Below are positions 54,050 to 62,948 of a DNA stretch of 64,000 bases, piece by piece. The notes below the pieces were generated by a model. That model was not told the DNA's origin, made no database searches, and saw only the letters and a program-made list of their open reading frames with translations. Origin of the DNA: Streptomyces piniterrae. Its GTDB lineage: Bacteria > Actinomycetota > Actinomycetes > Streptomycetales > Streptomycetaceae. Location of the stretch: assembly GCF_005048155.1 (NCBI RefSeq), contig NZ_SUMB01000001.1:744001-808000 (forward strand), read 5' to 3'. Position 1 is the first letter of the stretch. Each line of letters opens with the position of its first letter. The translations under genes and the position numbers were made by a program.

Positions 54050-54763
54050 TCAGCTGAGCCCGGTCACCCGCATCGTGATGTTGAGGCGGCCGCCGGCCAG
54101 GCCGGACGCGGGGTCGCCGGTGCCAGGGTGGACCTTGGGCACCCCGTGGTACGCGAACCGGGACGGCCCGCCGAAGACGAACAGGTCCCCGGACGCCAGC
54201 TCGATATCGGTGTACGGCTTGGCGCGGGTCTCCGTATTGCCGAACCGGAACACACAGCTGTCCCCGATGCTGAGCGAGACGACCGGCGCGCCGGACCGTT
54301 CCTCCTTGTCCTGATGCATACCGAGCCTGGCCTGGTCGTCGTAGAAATTGATCAGCGCGGTGTCCGGGGTGTAGTCGTCTCCCGCGGCTGCGTCCTGGTA
54401 CGCGTCGACGAGTGCCCGACGCCCCAACTCGACCATCCAGTAAGGGAATTCGGCGACCCGGACGCCGTTCACGTCGTCGGCGGTGCGGGTGTACGCGTAC
54501 GGCTGCCAGTGCCAGCCGATGCACACCGTCTGGACGGACATCACGCCGCCGCGGGGGAGCCTGGTGTGCCGGATCGGGGCTGGTCCGCGCGCCCAGCCGC
54601 GGCAGGCGGCGACCAGTTCGCGCTGCTGCGCCAGGGTGAGCCAGCCGGGAACGTGGACGGCGCCGGGGGCGAGTTCCCGGCGGTCGCGAGGGCCCTCGTC
54701 CTGGTTCCTGGAGTCGTCGGGCGTCGTCCCGAGGCCCTCGAATCCCGGAAGGGGCGTGCTCAT
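54050..54763 (-). CDS. AlkB-family 2-oxoglutarate/Fe(II) dioxygenase
   Basis: A 237-residue protein from ATG 54763 (MSTPLPGFEGLGTTPDD). VPGWLTLAQQRELVAACRGW opens the fold, then PDTALINFYDDQARLGMHQD and KEE, which contain the Fe-binding HxD (H-Q-D), PSRFAYHGVPKVHPG with the distal His, and GRLNITMRVTG with the 2-oxoglutarate-binding Arg. AlkB enzymes demethylate alkylated DNA or RNA bases by oxidation. The frame extends to 54925, but residues before the ATG are arginine-rich. It stands alone. Confidence 0.93.
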   Translation of the reverse strand: MSTPLPGFEGLGTTPDDSRNQDEGPRDRRELAPGAVHVPGWLTLAQQRELVAACRGWARGPAPIRHTRLPRGGVMSVQTVCIGWHWQPYAYTRTADDVNGVRVAEFPYWMVELGRRALVDAYQDAAAGDDYTPDTALINFYDDQARLGMHQDKEERSGAPVVSLSIGDSCVFRFGNTETRAKPYTDIELASGDLFVFGGPSRFAYHGVPKVHPGTGDPASGLAGGRLNITMRVTGLS

Positions 54764-54911
54764 GTGTTCTCCGCGTCCTCTGCGTGCTCTGTGCGGTTTG
54801 TGTGCATGGCGTCCCTGCGCCCGCTGTGCCCCGCATGCCCCTCGCTCTGGAGGGGTGGGGGCGGGGCTGTTCTTCCAGCGTGCCACGGGCGGACTCTTGG
54901 TTCCGTTCCGA

Positions 54912-54953
54912 GGCTCATGGCCCATGGCTCATGGCCCATGGCTCATGGCCCAT
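54912..54953. repeat. Three tandem copies of a 14-bp unit
   Basis: GGCTCATGGCCCAT is repeated three times without a mismatch (54912-54925, 54926-54939, 54940-54953), upstream of the AlkB gene and antisense to a low-complexity frame. Each unit contains NcoI-like CCATGG junctions. It is probably a slippage-prone microsatellite; a role in expression is possible but unsupported. Confidence 0.85.
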
Positions 54954-55100
54954 GGTCCCTGGGGCTTGTCCGGGTCGAGTCTGCGGGAACGGTGTGGCGG
55001 CCGGCTGGCGGAAATCGGACGTGAGGGTCGCGGGGGAGGGGTGGGCTGAGCCGGAGCGGGTCGTCAGGGCGGGTCGGGTCGGGTCGGGGCCCTGCCGGGA

Positions 55101-56177
55101 CTACTGGAGACCGATCTCGAAGACCCGGTCCGAGCCGGGCCCTCCGTCGCCGTTGCTGTCGGCGTTGGTGGTGGTCAGCCACAGCGCGTTCCGGCCGGGT
55201 ACGGACTCGACCGTACGCAGCCGCCCGTAGTCGTTGGTGTAGTACGCCTTGGGGGTGCCCGCGTTCGTCCCGTCGACGGGAATGCGCCACAGGCGTTCGC
55301 CGCGCAGCGCCGCCATGTAGATCGCGCCGTCGGCGTAGGCGACCGCGCTGGGAGACGCCTCCTTGACCGGCCACTGGCGCTTGGGGTTGGTCATCCCGTC
55401 GGTGGAGCAGTTCCCCTCGCACTTCGGCCAGCCGTAGTTCCTGCCGGGCTCGATGAGGTTCAGCTCGTCGTACTTGCTGTCACCCAACTCGCCTTCCCAG
55501 AGGCGCCCTTGGGCGTCCCAGGTGATGCCCTGCGGATTGCGGTGCCCGTAGGAGTAGACGAGGTTGCCGAAGGGGTTGCCGGGGGCCGGCCTGCCGTCGG
55601 GGGTCAGGCGCAGGATCTTGCCGTTGAGCGACTTGGTGTCCTGGGCGAGTTCGGGTGTCTGCGCCTCGCCCGTCGTGGCGTAGAGGTAGCCGTCGGGACC
55701 GAATTTGATGCGTCCGCCGTTGTGGTACTTGTTCTTCCTGATGCCGTCGACCACCACCTTGTATTCGCTGAGCCCGCCGTCGTCGAAGGTCATCCGGGCG
55801 ATGCGGTTGCCTTCCGGGGCGGAGTGCATGACATAGACGTAATGGTCGGTTTTCCAGGACGGCGAGACGGCGATGCTCAGCAGTCCGCCCTCGCCGCCGG
55901 TGGTGACGACGTCGGGCACCTTGCCGATCCGCTTCTTCGTACCGTCCTGGGTGAGGGTGTAGACCTCGAAGGAGTCGCGCTCGGTGAGCAGGGCGGAGCC
56001 GTCGGGCAGCCAGCTCAGGCCCCAGGGGATGGACCAGCCCGACGAGACGGTCCTGGGGGTACCGGGCTCGGAGGCGACGCCGGCATCGGCGGTCGACAAG
56101 AGAAATCCGGTGGCCAGGGCGGTTGCGGTCGCCGCGGTCAGCGTGAAGCGGCGTGCGGATCTGATGCGATTGCGCAT
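55101..56177 (-). CDS. Exported PQQ-dependent sugar dehydrogenase (soluble GDH type)
   Basis: A 358-residue protein from ATG 56177 with a signal peptide (MRNRIRSARRFTLTAATATA and on to an ADAGVASEP cleavage region). The six-bladed propeller has TVSSGWSIPWGLSWLPDGSA, TGGEGGLLSIAVSPSWKTDH, NGGRIKFGPDGYLYATTGEA, LVYSYGHRNPQGITWDAQGR, LWEGELGDSKYDELNLIEPG and NYGWPKCEGNCSTDG. HRNPQG is the PQQ/Ca-binding block. It oxidises aldoses or similar sugars using PQQ. It is divergent from pqqABCDE, which provides the cofactor. Confidence 0.92.
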   Translation of the reverse strand: MRNRIRSARRFTLTAATATALATGFLLSTADAGVASEPGTPRTVSSGWSIPWGLSWLPDGSALLTERDSFEVYTLTQDGTKKRIGKVPDVVTTGGEGGLLSIAVSPSWKTDHYVYVMHSAPEGNRIARMTFDDGGLSEYKVVVDGIRKNKYHNGGRIKFGPDGYLYATTGEAQTPELAQDTKSLNGKILRLTPDGRPAPGNPFGNLVYSYGHRNPQGITWDAQGRLWEGELGDSKYDELNLIEPGRNYGWPKCEGNCSTDGMTNPKRQWPVKEASPSAVAYADGAIYMAALRGERLWRIPVDGTNAGTPKAYYTNDYGRLRTVESVPGRNALWLTTTNADSNGDGGPGSDRVFEIGLQ

Positions 56178-57083
56178 GGGTCCGGTCCTCCGGTCAGACG
56201 GTGTGACTGGGCATGGCACTCCCTCGGGTGGGCATCAGCGGCGCCGGGCTGATAGGAAGGTTTCCTGTTGGTTCGGCGGGAAGCTACTGCGGTCATGGGT
56301 GTCAGGTCAAGGGATGTGGGGGCGGTAGCGGTCAGCCAACTCGACTTCTCTGGAGGGGAGTTGTGGATCGAAGATCGCAGCGGTCCCAGACATCTCAAGA
56401 TTTTTGCTCGGTGGGGTGTAGGCCGTCGGCCGCCACCCGCGTAGTTAATGAGCAGGCGGATTACGGAATTTGAGTCCTGGAGGCGGGCGCGCTGTCGCTC
56501 CACGCCTCGGGCCATTTTTCGCATTGCCCCATTGACCACGCCCCCACGGCTGTGGATTCTGCAAAGCGGCACATCACTCGATGATCCGCCAATGGCCGGC
56601 GCCCCCTGGGACCGTTGGCGGCTCGGCGACCGGCCCGACGGTCGCGGTATCGGGTGTGGGGCGCTCCTCCCTCCTGCAGTACGGCGACGATCGGCGGTAT
56701 GAGCGGGGGCCGGCGGTGCGAGCGGCGATCGACGTACGGGCGGCGATCGACGTACGGGCGGCGGTGACCGGACCAGCGGTGACCGAGCCGGCAGCGACCG
56801 GACCAGCGGCGATCGTCGGACGAGTGGCGCGATGGGCGTGCGAGCGGCGAGCAGCGAGCGGCATTCGAGTGACGCGACGGCCGACGCGCGAGTCATGACC
56901 GTCCGATGACCGCAAGGCATGCAACGTGCAATCGCGACCCGCCCTGCCCGACCCGCCCTGCCCGACCCGTCACCACGCTCCGTCCCCTCCCACCCCGCGG
57001 CCACACCCCGTCCCGCAACCACACCCCGATCCGACCGCGACCACGCCCCGCCATCGCTTCCCCACAAGAAGGGCTGCCCCCAC
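56178..57083. other. Divergent intergenic region with short repeats
   Basis: About 900 bases between the dehydrogenase and pqqA. No convincing gene; long minus-strand frames are Arg/Pro/Ser/Ala-rich repeats. At 56722-56757 an 18-bp unit (GCGGCGATCGACGTACGG) occurs twice in tandem with further decayed copies, and the right part is a stretch of CCGACCC-type repeats. The region must hold both promoters, but none stands out. Confidence 0.5.
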
Positions 57084-57311
57084 ATGAACGACACAGCCGA
57101 ACCCACGCAGCAGAGCCCGCGTCATCTTCGTCCGCCGACCTCTCATGGCCTCCGGAACCCCCGCCACCCGCACCCGGTCCACCACCCCGTCCACCACCCC
57201 GCCAACACCCCCGCAACCCCACACAGTGAGCAGGCCATCTGGCAGGCCCCGGACTACACCGTGATCGAGACAGCGCTCGAAGTCACCGCCTATTCCCTGA
57301 ACGTGCGCTGA
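57084..57311 (+). CDS. pqqA: PQQ precursor peptide PqqA
   Basis: A 75-residue peptide whose C-terminus, IWQAPDYTVIETALEVTAYS followed by LNVR, carries the conserved Glu66-x3-Tyr70 that PqqE links and later enzymes excise to form PQQ. The first 50 residues are a His/Pro-rich leader (PHPVHHPVHHPANTPATPHS), longer than the 20-40 residues usual for PqqA. ATG 57084 was chosen; no strong ribosome site. It lies 10 bp before pqqB. Confidence 0.88.
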   Translation: MNDTAEPTQQSPRHLRPPTSHGLRNPRHPHPVHHPVHHPANTPATPHSEQAIWQAPDYTVIETALEVTAYSLNVR

Positions 57312-57321
57312 CCGGCCCGCC

Positions 57322-58287
57322 ATGCTGCTCAAGGTGCTCGGCACCGCGGCGGGTGGCGGAGTGCCCCAGTGGAACTGTGCGTGTCCCGGCTGCTCCGGGG
57401 CACGTGCCCACCCCCAATGGCGCCGCCGCCACGCCTCGCTCGCCGTAAGAGCCGACGACGACCACTGGTATCTGATCAACGCCACCCCCGACATCGCCGA
57501 GCAGATGGAGAGCACCCCGGCCCTGCATCCGGGCCCCGGGGCGCGCCGGACCCCCGTGGCGGGGCTGGTGCTCACCGACGCCGAGCTCGACCACACCCTC
57601 GGCATCGCACGACTCCGCGAAGGCGACCGTATCGAGGTGCTCGCGACCGGGCCGGTCCGCACCGCGCTGCGCGGCCAAGCCCACCTGGACGACATCCTCA
57701 CGCCGTACACGAAGCTCGTATGGCGGGAGTTGGGCTCCCGGCCGGTACCGCTGTGCGACGGATCCGACGTCGAGATCAGTGCCCTGCCCGTCTCCGCCAA
57801 ACGGCCCCGATACGCGGCAGGCGGCGGGGGAGCGGACGGTTCTCCCACCCAATCTCCCACCCGATGTCCCACCCAATCTGCCACTCAATCGCCCACCGAT
57901 CCGCTCGAACCGTGGGTCGTTGCACTGCGGCTGCACGACCGCCGCACCGGTGGCACCGCCGTCTACGCCCCCGCGCTCGCCGCCTGGCCAGAACCGTTCC
58001 GGCAAGCGCTGGCCGATGCCGACTGCGTGCTGCTCGACGGCACGTTCTGGGACGACGACGAACCACGCCGCGGCGGCTTCTCCGCCCGTACCGCCACCGG
58101 CATGGGCCATCTGCCCATCGACGGACCGGACGGCACCCTGCACCGGCTCGCCCCGCTCACCGCCCGCTGCTTCTACACCCACCTCAACAACACCAACCCC
58201 CTCGTCGACCCCGAAGCGCCGCAGCACAAGCGGCTGGCCGAACATGGGCTCGCGGTGGCCGCGGAAGGGATGGAGATCGCCCTATGA
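57322..58287 (+). CDS. pqqB: PQQ biosynthesis protein PqqB
   Basis: A 321-residue metallo-beta-lactamase-fold protein: LLKVLGTAAGGGVPQWNCAC (the CxC region), GLVLTDAELDHTLGIARLRE, CFYTHLNNTNPLVDPEAPQH and GLAVAAEGMEIAL at the end. PqqB hydroxylates the tyrosine of the excised Glu-Tyr dipeptide. Between about 175 and 195 it carries a low-complexity insert (SPTQSPTRCPTQSATQSPTD). The ATGA overlap with pqqC shows a tight operon. Confidence 0.93.
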   Translation: MLLKVLGTAAGGGVPQWNCACPGCSGARAHPQWRRRHASLAVRADDDHWYLINATPDIAEQMESTPALHPGPGARRTPVAGLVLTDAELDHTLGIARLREGDRIEVLATGPVRTALRGQAHLDDILTPYTKLVWRELGSRPVPLCDGSDVEISALPVSAKRPRYAAGGGGADGSPTQSPTRCPTQSATQSPTDPLEPWVVALRLHDRRTGGTAVYAPALAAWPEPFRQALADADCVLLDGTFWDDDEPRRGGFSARTATGMGHLPIDGPDGTLHRLAPLTARCFYTHLNNTNPLVDPEAPQHKRLAEHGLAVAAEGMEIAL

Positions 58288-58961
58288 GCACGCCGTTCGC
58301 GGAGCGGCTGCGGGACGTGGCGCGCGACCGCTACCACGACCGTCACCCCTTCAACACCCGTATGCACAAAGGGGAGTTGACTCATCAGGAGCTGCGCAGC
58401 TGGATCCGCAACCGGTTCCACTACCAGCGCCATATCCCCGTCAAGGACGCCCTGATCACCGCGAAGCTGGGTACGCCGGAACTGCGCCGGATGTGGCTGC
58501 GCCGGATCCAGGACCACGACGGGCAGGAGGAGGGGGAGGGCGGCATCGAGCGCTGGCTGCGGCTCGGTGAGGCGGCCGGGCTCGACCGGTCGCTGCTGCT
58601 GGACGAGACGGGAGTGCTGCCCGGCGTACGGCTCGCCGTCGACGGCTACGTCAACTTCTGCCGGCTGCGCTCCCCTCTGGAGGCCGTCGCCGCCTCGCTC
58701 ACCGAGCTGTCCGCCCCGGACATCATGCGGACCCGGATCGACGCCTTCGAAAAGCACTACCGCTGGATCGACGCCGAGGGACTCGCCTACTTCCGCGGCC
58801 GGGAGAGCCAGGGACGGCGCGACAGCAAGGAAGCCCTGGCGCTGGTCCTGGAGTGGGCACGTACGGAGGCGGAGCAGGAGCTGGCGGTCGCCGCGCTCAC
58901 TTTCAAGTGCGATGTGCTGTGGGCCCTGCTGGACGCGGTCGAGCGAGGGGAGCGGTCGTGA
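58284..58961 (+). CDS. pqqC: Pyrroloquinoline-quinone synthase PqqC
   Basis: A 225-residue, all-helical oxidase: RYHDRHPFNTRMHKGELTHQ, LRSWIRNRFHYQRHIPVKDA, RRMWLRRIQDHDGQEEGEGG, GYVNFCRLRSPLEAVAASLT and FEKHYRWIDAEGLAYFRGRE. The His, Tyr, Arg and Lys residues of the cofactor-free oxidase pocket are visible. PqqC does the last ring closure and eight-electron oxidation. ATG 58284 overlaps the pqqB stop (ATGA). Confidence 0.95.
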   Translation: MSTPFAERLRDVARDRYHDRHPFNTRMHKGELTHQELRSWIRNRFHYQRHIPVKDALITAKLGTPELRRMWLRRIQDHDGQEEGEGGIERWLRLGEAAGLDRSLLLDETGVLPGVRLAVDGYVNFCRLRSPLEAVAASLTELSAPDIMRTRIDAFEKHYRWIDAEGLAYFRGRESQGRRDSKEALALVLEWARTEAEQELAVAALTFKCDVLWALLDAVERGERS

Positions 58962-59407
58962 CGGGGAGAGCGGCGGCCGGGGGCGGGGGATCGATGGCGG
59001 GGGAGGGGACGGCGGAAGCCGCCCCGAGGACGGAATCGTCTGCGTGCACGGCGGAACCGTACGGGGCCACGACGGCAGCCTCCGCGTACGCAGCGGAGCC
59101 GTCCGCGTCCACCGCGGAACCACCTGTGTCCACCACGGACGCGCCCTCGCCGCCCGATTGGCGCCCCGTCCTCGCTCCGGCCGTCCACCTGCGTCACGAC
59201 CGGGTGCGTGACACCGACCTGCTGGTTCTGCCCGAACGCGTCGTGGTGCTTCGGGGCAACGCCGGCACTGTGCTGCGCCTGTGTGACGGGAGGCGCGAAG
59301 TATCCGACATCGTCGTGGAGTTGATGCGCAGGTACCCGGATGCGCCGGTGGCGGACGAGGTGCCGGAATTCCTCGGCCGCATGCGAGGGGAAGGTTGGCT
59401 GCGATGA
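58958..59407 (+). CDS. pqqD: PqqA-binding chaperone PqqD with long N-terminal extension
   Basis: A 149-residue protein from GTG 58958 (GTGA overlap with pqqC). Residues 1-65 are a Thr/Ala/Ser/Glu-rich disordered stretch (ACTAEPYGATTAASAYAAEP). The PqqD domain (about 70-149) has WRPVLAPAVHLRHDRVRDTD, LLVLPERVVVLRGNAGTVLR, LCDGRREVSDIVVELM and a terminal GWLR. PqqD presents PqqA to PqqE. The usual length is about 90 residues, so the extension is unusual. Confidence 0.93.
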   Translation: MTGRAAAGGGGSMAGEGTAEAAPRTESSACTAEPYGATTAASAYAAEPSASTAEPPVSTTDAPSPPDWRPVLAPAVHLRHDRVRDTDLLVLPERVVVLRGNAGTVLRLCDGRREVSDIVVELMRRYPDAPVADEVPEFLGRMRGEGWLR

Positions 59408-60654
59408 CCCTGCCCGCCGCACGGACCGCAACCGCAACAGGGGCCGTGACCTCCGCACCGACCGTAACCTCCGCACCGACCGCGACCTCCGCACGGACCG
59501 TGCCCGTCGCGTCGACCACGGACCCCCAGCCGGCCCCGCCACCCCGCCCCTGGGCCCTCCTCGCCGAGCTCACCCACGGCTGCCCGCTGCACTGTCCCTA
59601 CTGCTCCAACCCGCTCGAACTCACCCGTAGAGCGGCGGAACTGACCACCACCCAGTGGGCCGATGCGCTGCACCAGGCCGCGGACCTCGGCGTGGTCAGT
59701 GCGCATCTCTCCGGCGGTGAACCGCTGCTCCGATCCGACCTGGAGGCCATCGTCGCGGCCGCCGACCGTGCCGGCATCCACACCCAGCTCGTCACCAGCG
59801 GCGTCGGCCTCAGCCGGGCCCGTCTCGACCGGCTCGCCGACGCCGGACTGCGCAGTGTGCAGCTATCCGTCCAACACGCCGACCCAGGCGCCAACGACCG
59901 GATCGCCGGGCGCCGTTCCTTCGCCGACAAGGAGCGGGCCGCCGCCGTGGTCCGGGAGGCCGGGCTGCCGCTCGGACTCAATGTCGTTCTGCACCGCCAC
60001 AACCTCGACGCGTTGGACGACCTCATCGACCTCGCACCGGCCTGGGGCGCGGACCGTATCGAACTCGCCAACACCCAGTTCTACGGATGGGCGCTGCGCA
60101 ATCGTGCCGAGCTGCTGCCCTCCCGTGAGCAACTCACCCGCGCGCGTCGGACCGTGACGCGACGGCGCGCCGAGCTCATCGGCCGGATCGAGCTGGTCTG
60201 GGTCGTCCCCGACTACTTCGACGGCAACGCCAAGCCCTGCATGGGCGGCTGGGGCGCCATCTCGCTCACCATCACGCCCGACGGTACGACCCTGCCCTGC
60301 CCGGCAGCCGCCTCGATCCCCGGGCTCGACCCTCCCAACGTCCGAGACCACCGGCTGGCCTGGATCTGGGACCACTCGAACGCCTTCACCCGCTATCGGG
60401 GCACGGACTGGATGCGCGATCCGTGCCGTAGTTGCGCCCTGCGCGAGCGGGACTTCGGTGGCTGCCGCTGTCAGGCGTACGCGCTCACCGGCGACGCCAC
60501 GGCCACCGACCCGGCCTGCCGGCTGTCCCCGGACCACACCCTCGTAGACGACCTCGTGGACGCACCCGCCCCTCCCGAGGGGGCGCGGGGCGGACTCGGA
60601 CACCCGCGCCGACCCTCCCGCAGCGCCGAAACGGCACCCGAAGGAGCGGCGTGA
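59404..60654 (+). CDS. pqqE: Radical SAM PqqA cross-linking enzyme PqqE
   Basis: A 416-residue enzyme from ATG 59404 (ATGA overlap with pqqD). After a 40-residue Thr/Ala/Pro-rich leader come PPPRPWALLAELTHGCPLHC and PYCSNPLELT with the CxxxCxxC iron-sulphur motif, HLSGGEPLLRSDLEAIVAAA (GGEP), QLSVQHADPGANDRIAG and the SPASM cysteines (CMGGWGAISL, LPCPAAASIPGL, CRSCALRERDFGGCRCQAYA and DPAC). PqqE links Glu and Tyr of PqqA through a C-C bond. The last 40 residues are Arg/Pro-rich. Confidence 0.95.
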   Translation: MTLPAARTATATGAVTSAPTVTSAPTATSARTVPVASTTDPQPAPPPRPWALLAELTHGCPLHCPYCSNPLELTRRAAELTTTQWADALHQAADLGVVSAHLSGGEPLLRSDLEAIVAAADRAGIHTQLVTSGVGLSRARLDRLADAGLRSVQLSVQHADPGANDRIAGRRSFADKERAAAVVREAGLPLGLNVVLHRHNLDALDDLIDLAPAWGADRIELANTQFYGWALRNRAELLPSREQLTRARRTVTRRRAELIGRIELVWVVPDYFDGNAKPCMGGWGAISLTITPDGTTLPCPAAASIPGLDPPNVRDHRLAWIWDHSNAFTRYRGTDWMRDPCRSCALRERDFGGCRCQAYALTGDATATDPACRLSPDHTLVDDLVDAPAPPEGARGGLGHPRRPSRSAETAPEGAA

Positions 60655-60709
60655 ACCACACCGACTCCAACTCCCCACAACCGACCGACCTACCGAAAGT
60701 GGTGACCCG

Positions 60710-61849
60710 ATGCCCCGACCCCACCGCCTACGCCCCATATCCTCCGCACGTTCAGGACTTTCATTACGATCCCTGCGAACCGCCTCGATCGCCGTTCTCG
60801 CCGTGCTGCTCGGCACGGGCGGTGGCATAGCCGGAGCTGTCGGAGGAGCCGGAACTGCTGTCGGAAAAGCCGGAACCGCTGCCGGGAAAGCGGGAGTTGC
60901 TGCCCGAGAAACCGGAACCGCTGGGGCCGCGAGGACAAGCGGTGCGCCCCCGCACCGGGCCGCCGTCCCCATGGCCGCAGCGCCCTACGAATACCTGGGC
61001 TGGGGCAATCCGCAGAATCCCGCCGCCGTGATGGCGGCGACCGGGACCAAGTGGTTCACGCTGGCGTTCATCCTCTCCGACGGCGGCTGCAACCCGAAGT
61101 GGGATGGGGATCGGGCGCTGACCGGCGGCATCGACGAGTCGGCGATCAAGGCCATCCGCGCCAAAGGCGGCGATGTGGTGATCTCGGCCGGCGGCTGGAG
61201 CGGCGCCAAGCTCGGCGAGAAATGCGGCAGCGCCTCCGCACTCGCCGGGGCGTACCAGAAGGTGATCGACGCCTACCGCCTCAAGGCCCTCGATATCGAC
61301 ATCGAGAACACCGAATTCAGCAACCCCACGGTCCGCAAGCGCGTCATCGACGCCCTGAAGATCGTCAAGACCAGGAACCCCGGCATCATCACCTACGTCA
61401 CCATGGGCACCACCCCGGACGGCCCCGACGCCAACGGCAAGGACCTCATCAAGAAGGGGGCGGCGGCCGGCCTCGACAACGACGGCTGGATCGTCATGCC
61501 GTTCGACTTCGGTGGCCACAGCGGCACCATGGGCAAGGCCACGGTCAGCGCGCTCGAAGGCCTCAAGTCCGTCGTCAAGAGCGCGTACGGATCAAGCGAC
61601 GCGGACGCCTACCGCCACATCGGGGTCTCGTCGATGAACGGCAAGACCGACCAGGCGGATGAGACGGTCACCCTCGCCGACTTCCGTACGATCCTGGCCT
61701 ACGCGCAGCAGCACCACATCGCCCGTTTCGCGTTCTGGTCGGTCAACCGGGACCGCCCGTGCGGTCCCGGCAGCGACGGCGACAGCTGCAGCGGGGTGTC
61801 CCAGGAGCCGTATGCGTACACCAAGGTGGTGGTCAAGTACGGGGGGTGA
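60710..61849 (+). CDS. Exported GH18 chitinase-like protein
   Basis: A 379-residue protein. A basic N-terminus and hydrophobic segment (LRTASIAVLAVLLGTGGGIA) followed by repeats (GKAGTAAGKAGVAARETGTA) indicate export. The catalytic barrel has EYLGWGNPQNPAAVMAATGT, GDVVISAGGWSGAKLGEKCG, YRLKALDIDIENTEFSNPTV (the DxDxE active site with the final Glu), TYVTMGTTPDGPDANGKDLI and ARFAFWSVNRDRPCGPGSDG. GH18 enzymes cleave chitin. It is 55 bp after pqqE but probably unrelated in function. Stop followed by a strong hairpin. Confidence 0.9.
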   Translation: MPRPHRLRPISSARSGLSLRSLRTASIAVLAVLLGTGGGIAGAVGGAGTAVGKAGTAAGKAGVAARETGTAGAARTSGAPPHRAAVPMAAAPYEYLGWGNPQNPAAVMAATGTKWFTLAFILSDGGCNPKWDGDRALTGGIDESAIKAIRAKGGDVVISAGGWSGAKLGEKCGSASALAGAYQKVIDAYRLKALDIDIENTEFSNPTVRKRVIDALKIVKTRNPGIITYVTMGTTPDGPDANGKDLIKKGAAAGLDNDGWIVMPFDFGGHSGTMGKATVSALEGLKSVVKSAYGSSDADAYRHIGVSSMNGKTDQADETVTLADFRTILAYAQQHHIARFAFWSVNRDRPCGPGSDGDSCSGVSQEPYAYTKVVVKYGG

Positions 61850-61885
61850 GAGCCGGGGTGTTGTACGGGGATGTGGGGGCGGGGC

Positions 61886-61923
61886 GCTGCCGTCGCGGCC
61901 GGGGGGAAGCCCGCGACGGCAGC
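61886..61923. terminator. Hairpin terminator between chitinase and lipoprotein genes
   Basis: GCTGCCGTCGCGG pairs with CCGCGACGGCAGC (13 bp) around a 12-base loop. It serves both convergent genes. Confidence 0.8.
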
Positions 61924-61953
61924 TGATCTGGGGGCGAGCCGCGAACCTCGCGG

Positions 61954-62667
61954 TCACTGGTGGTAGCGCTCCACGATCTTTGTGGCGACACCGCTCTGGA
62001 GGGTGACCCGGACCTCGATGGAGTTCATCTTGGCCGCCTTCTCCAACTGTGCCTCGGTGCACGGCGAGGTTCCGTAACCGCTGCCGTCCGCTGTGACGTT
62101 GCCCTTGGACGAGCAGATTCCGGCGGCGCCCAGGGTTTTCGTCTGCGTGCTGACGAAGAACGCCTGCTCCGTGCCGGACTTCGGCCGCACCGTCAGCTTG
62201 CCGGGTGCCAGGTAGTTGAGAGTGCCGTTGAACGTGCCGCTCACGCCCTTGCCTTGGCCCGCCGTGGTGCCGCTGCCGGCGCTGCCGCCCTGGTCCGTGC
62301 TCCCGATTTCGCCGCCGCCGCCGCTCCCGTTCCCGGCCCCGGTCCGGCTCCCCTTCTCGTTCCCGTTCCCGGTCTCGTTCTTGCCCGGCGCCACCGACGC
62401 TCCGCCGGACGACGACCCCTTGTCCGCCGCGTCCGGGCTCGATACGACCTTGCTCGCCTTGGCGCCGTCCTTGCCGTCCTCGCCACCCTGACAGGCGGTG
62501 AGCGAGAGCGCGGCCACGGCGATCAGCGAGGCCGCAGCGACCCGGCGTCCGCGCCGGAAGCCGGAACGGGCGGTGCTGGCACTGGCGTTGGCCCCAGTGC
62601 CGACACCTGCGTCGACACTTGCATTGGCATCGGCCTGGGCGCTGGTGGCGGCCTTGTTCCAGGTCAT
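61954..62667 (-). CDS. Lipoprotein with low-complexity spacer
   Basis: A 237-residue protein. RRVAAASLIAVAALSLTACQ is a lipobox signal (SLTAC-Q), preceded by a 36-residue alanine/threonine-rich cytoplasmic stretch. The next about 90 residues are Gly/Ser/Asn/Lys repeats, and the C-terminal domain (GTFNGTLNYLAPGKLTVRPK, FFVSTQTKTLGAAGICSSKG, YGTSPCTEAQLEKAAKMNSI) ends SGVATKIVERYHQ. A shorter start near the lipobox would also work. Surface-anchored, function unknown. It ends convergently with the chitinase gene. Confidence 0.85.
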   Translation of the reverse strand: MTWNKAATSAQADANASVDAGVGTGANASASTARSGFRRGRRVAAASLIAVAALSLTACQGGEDGKDGAKASKVVSSPDAADKGSSSGGASVAPGKNETGNGNEKGSRTGAGNGSGGGGEIGSTDQGGSAGSGTTAGQGKGVSGTFNGTLNYLAPGKLTVRPKSGTEQAFFVSTQTKTLGAAGICSSKGNVTADGSGYGTSPCTEAQLEKAAKMNSIEVRVTLQSGVATKIVERYHQ

Positions 62668-62877
62668 GGATCCCCCTTGTGGGCCGCTGCGGCACAGCGG
62701 CTCTGTGTGGCGTTCGTTGGCTGCACCATCTCCGTGAGCGGTACATGATCAGCTTGGCCGGGGCCGCTGATGATCGACTAACGCCGCGCTAACGTGCCGG
62801 TGACGCCGCCGCCGGCTTGCGCCCATGGGAGCGAGACCGGTCGCCACGGCCGCCCCAACGGGGCATCCCAGGGTCCT
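62668..62877. other. Intergenic region upstream of the lipoprotein
   Basis: The 210 bases contain the lipoprotein promoter and a 13-base hairpin-like GCCCCAACGGGGC near 62852. No gene seen. Confidence 0.4.
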
Positions 62878-62894
62878 CCGGACCGTAAATCCGG
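62878..62894 (+). other. tRNA anticodon-arm-like scrap (GTA)
   Basis: CCGGA-CCGTAAA-TCCGG folds as a 5-bp stem with a 7-base loop and GTA where an anticodon would be, as in tRNA-Tyr, but position 33 is C instead of T and no D arm or T arm is in register. A degenerate fragment at best. Confidence 0.3.
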
Positions 62895-62948
62895 ATGCCG
62901 CATCGCACGCCGCTGGCTACGGTGAACGAGTCCAGGTGCGAAGGACGG

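Noticed and set aside
54912..54953. Possible CRISPR-like array
   Set aside because: The repeats are head-to-tail without spacers; no cas genes in the window.
56138..57106. 322-residue minus-strand frame between the dehydrogenase and pqqA
   Set aside because: It is made of degenerate Arg/Ser/Pro repeats from short tandem DNA repeats; no start context or conserved segment.
57369..58283. Upstream extension of the pqqC frame to a 530-residue protein
   Set aside because: The extension is out of frame with pqqB and Arg/Pro-rich; pqqC starts at the ATGA overlap.
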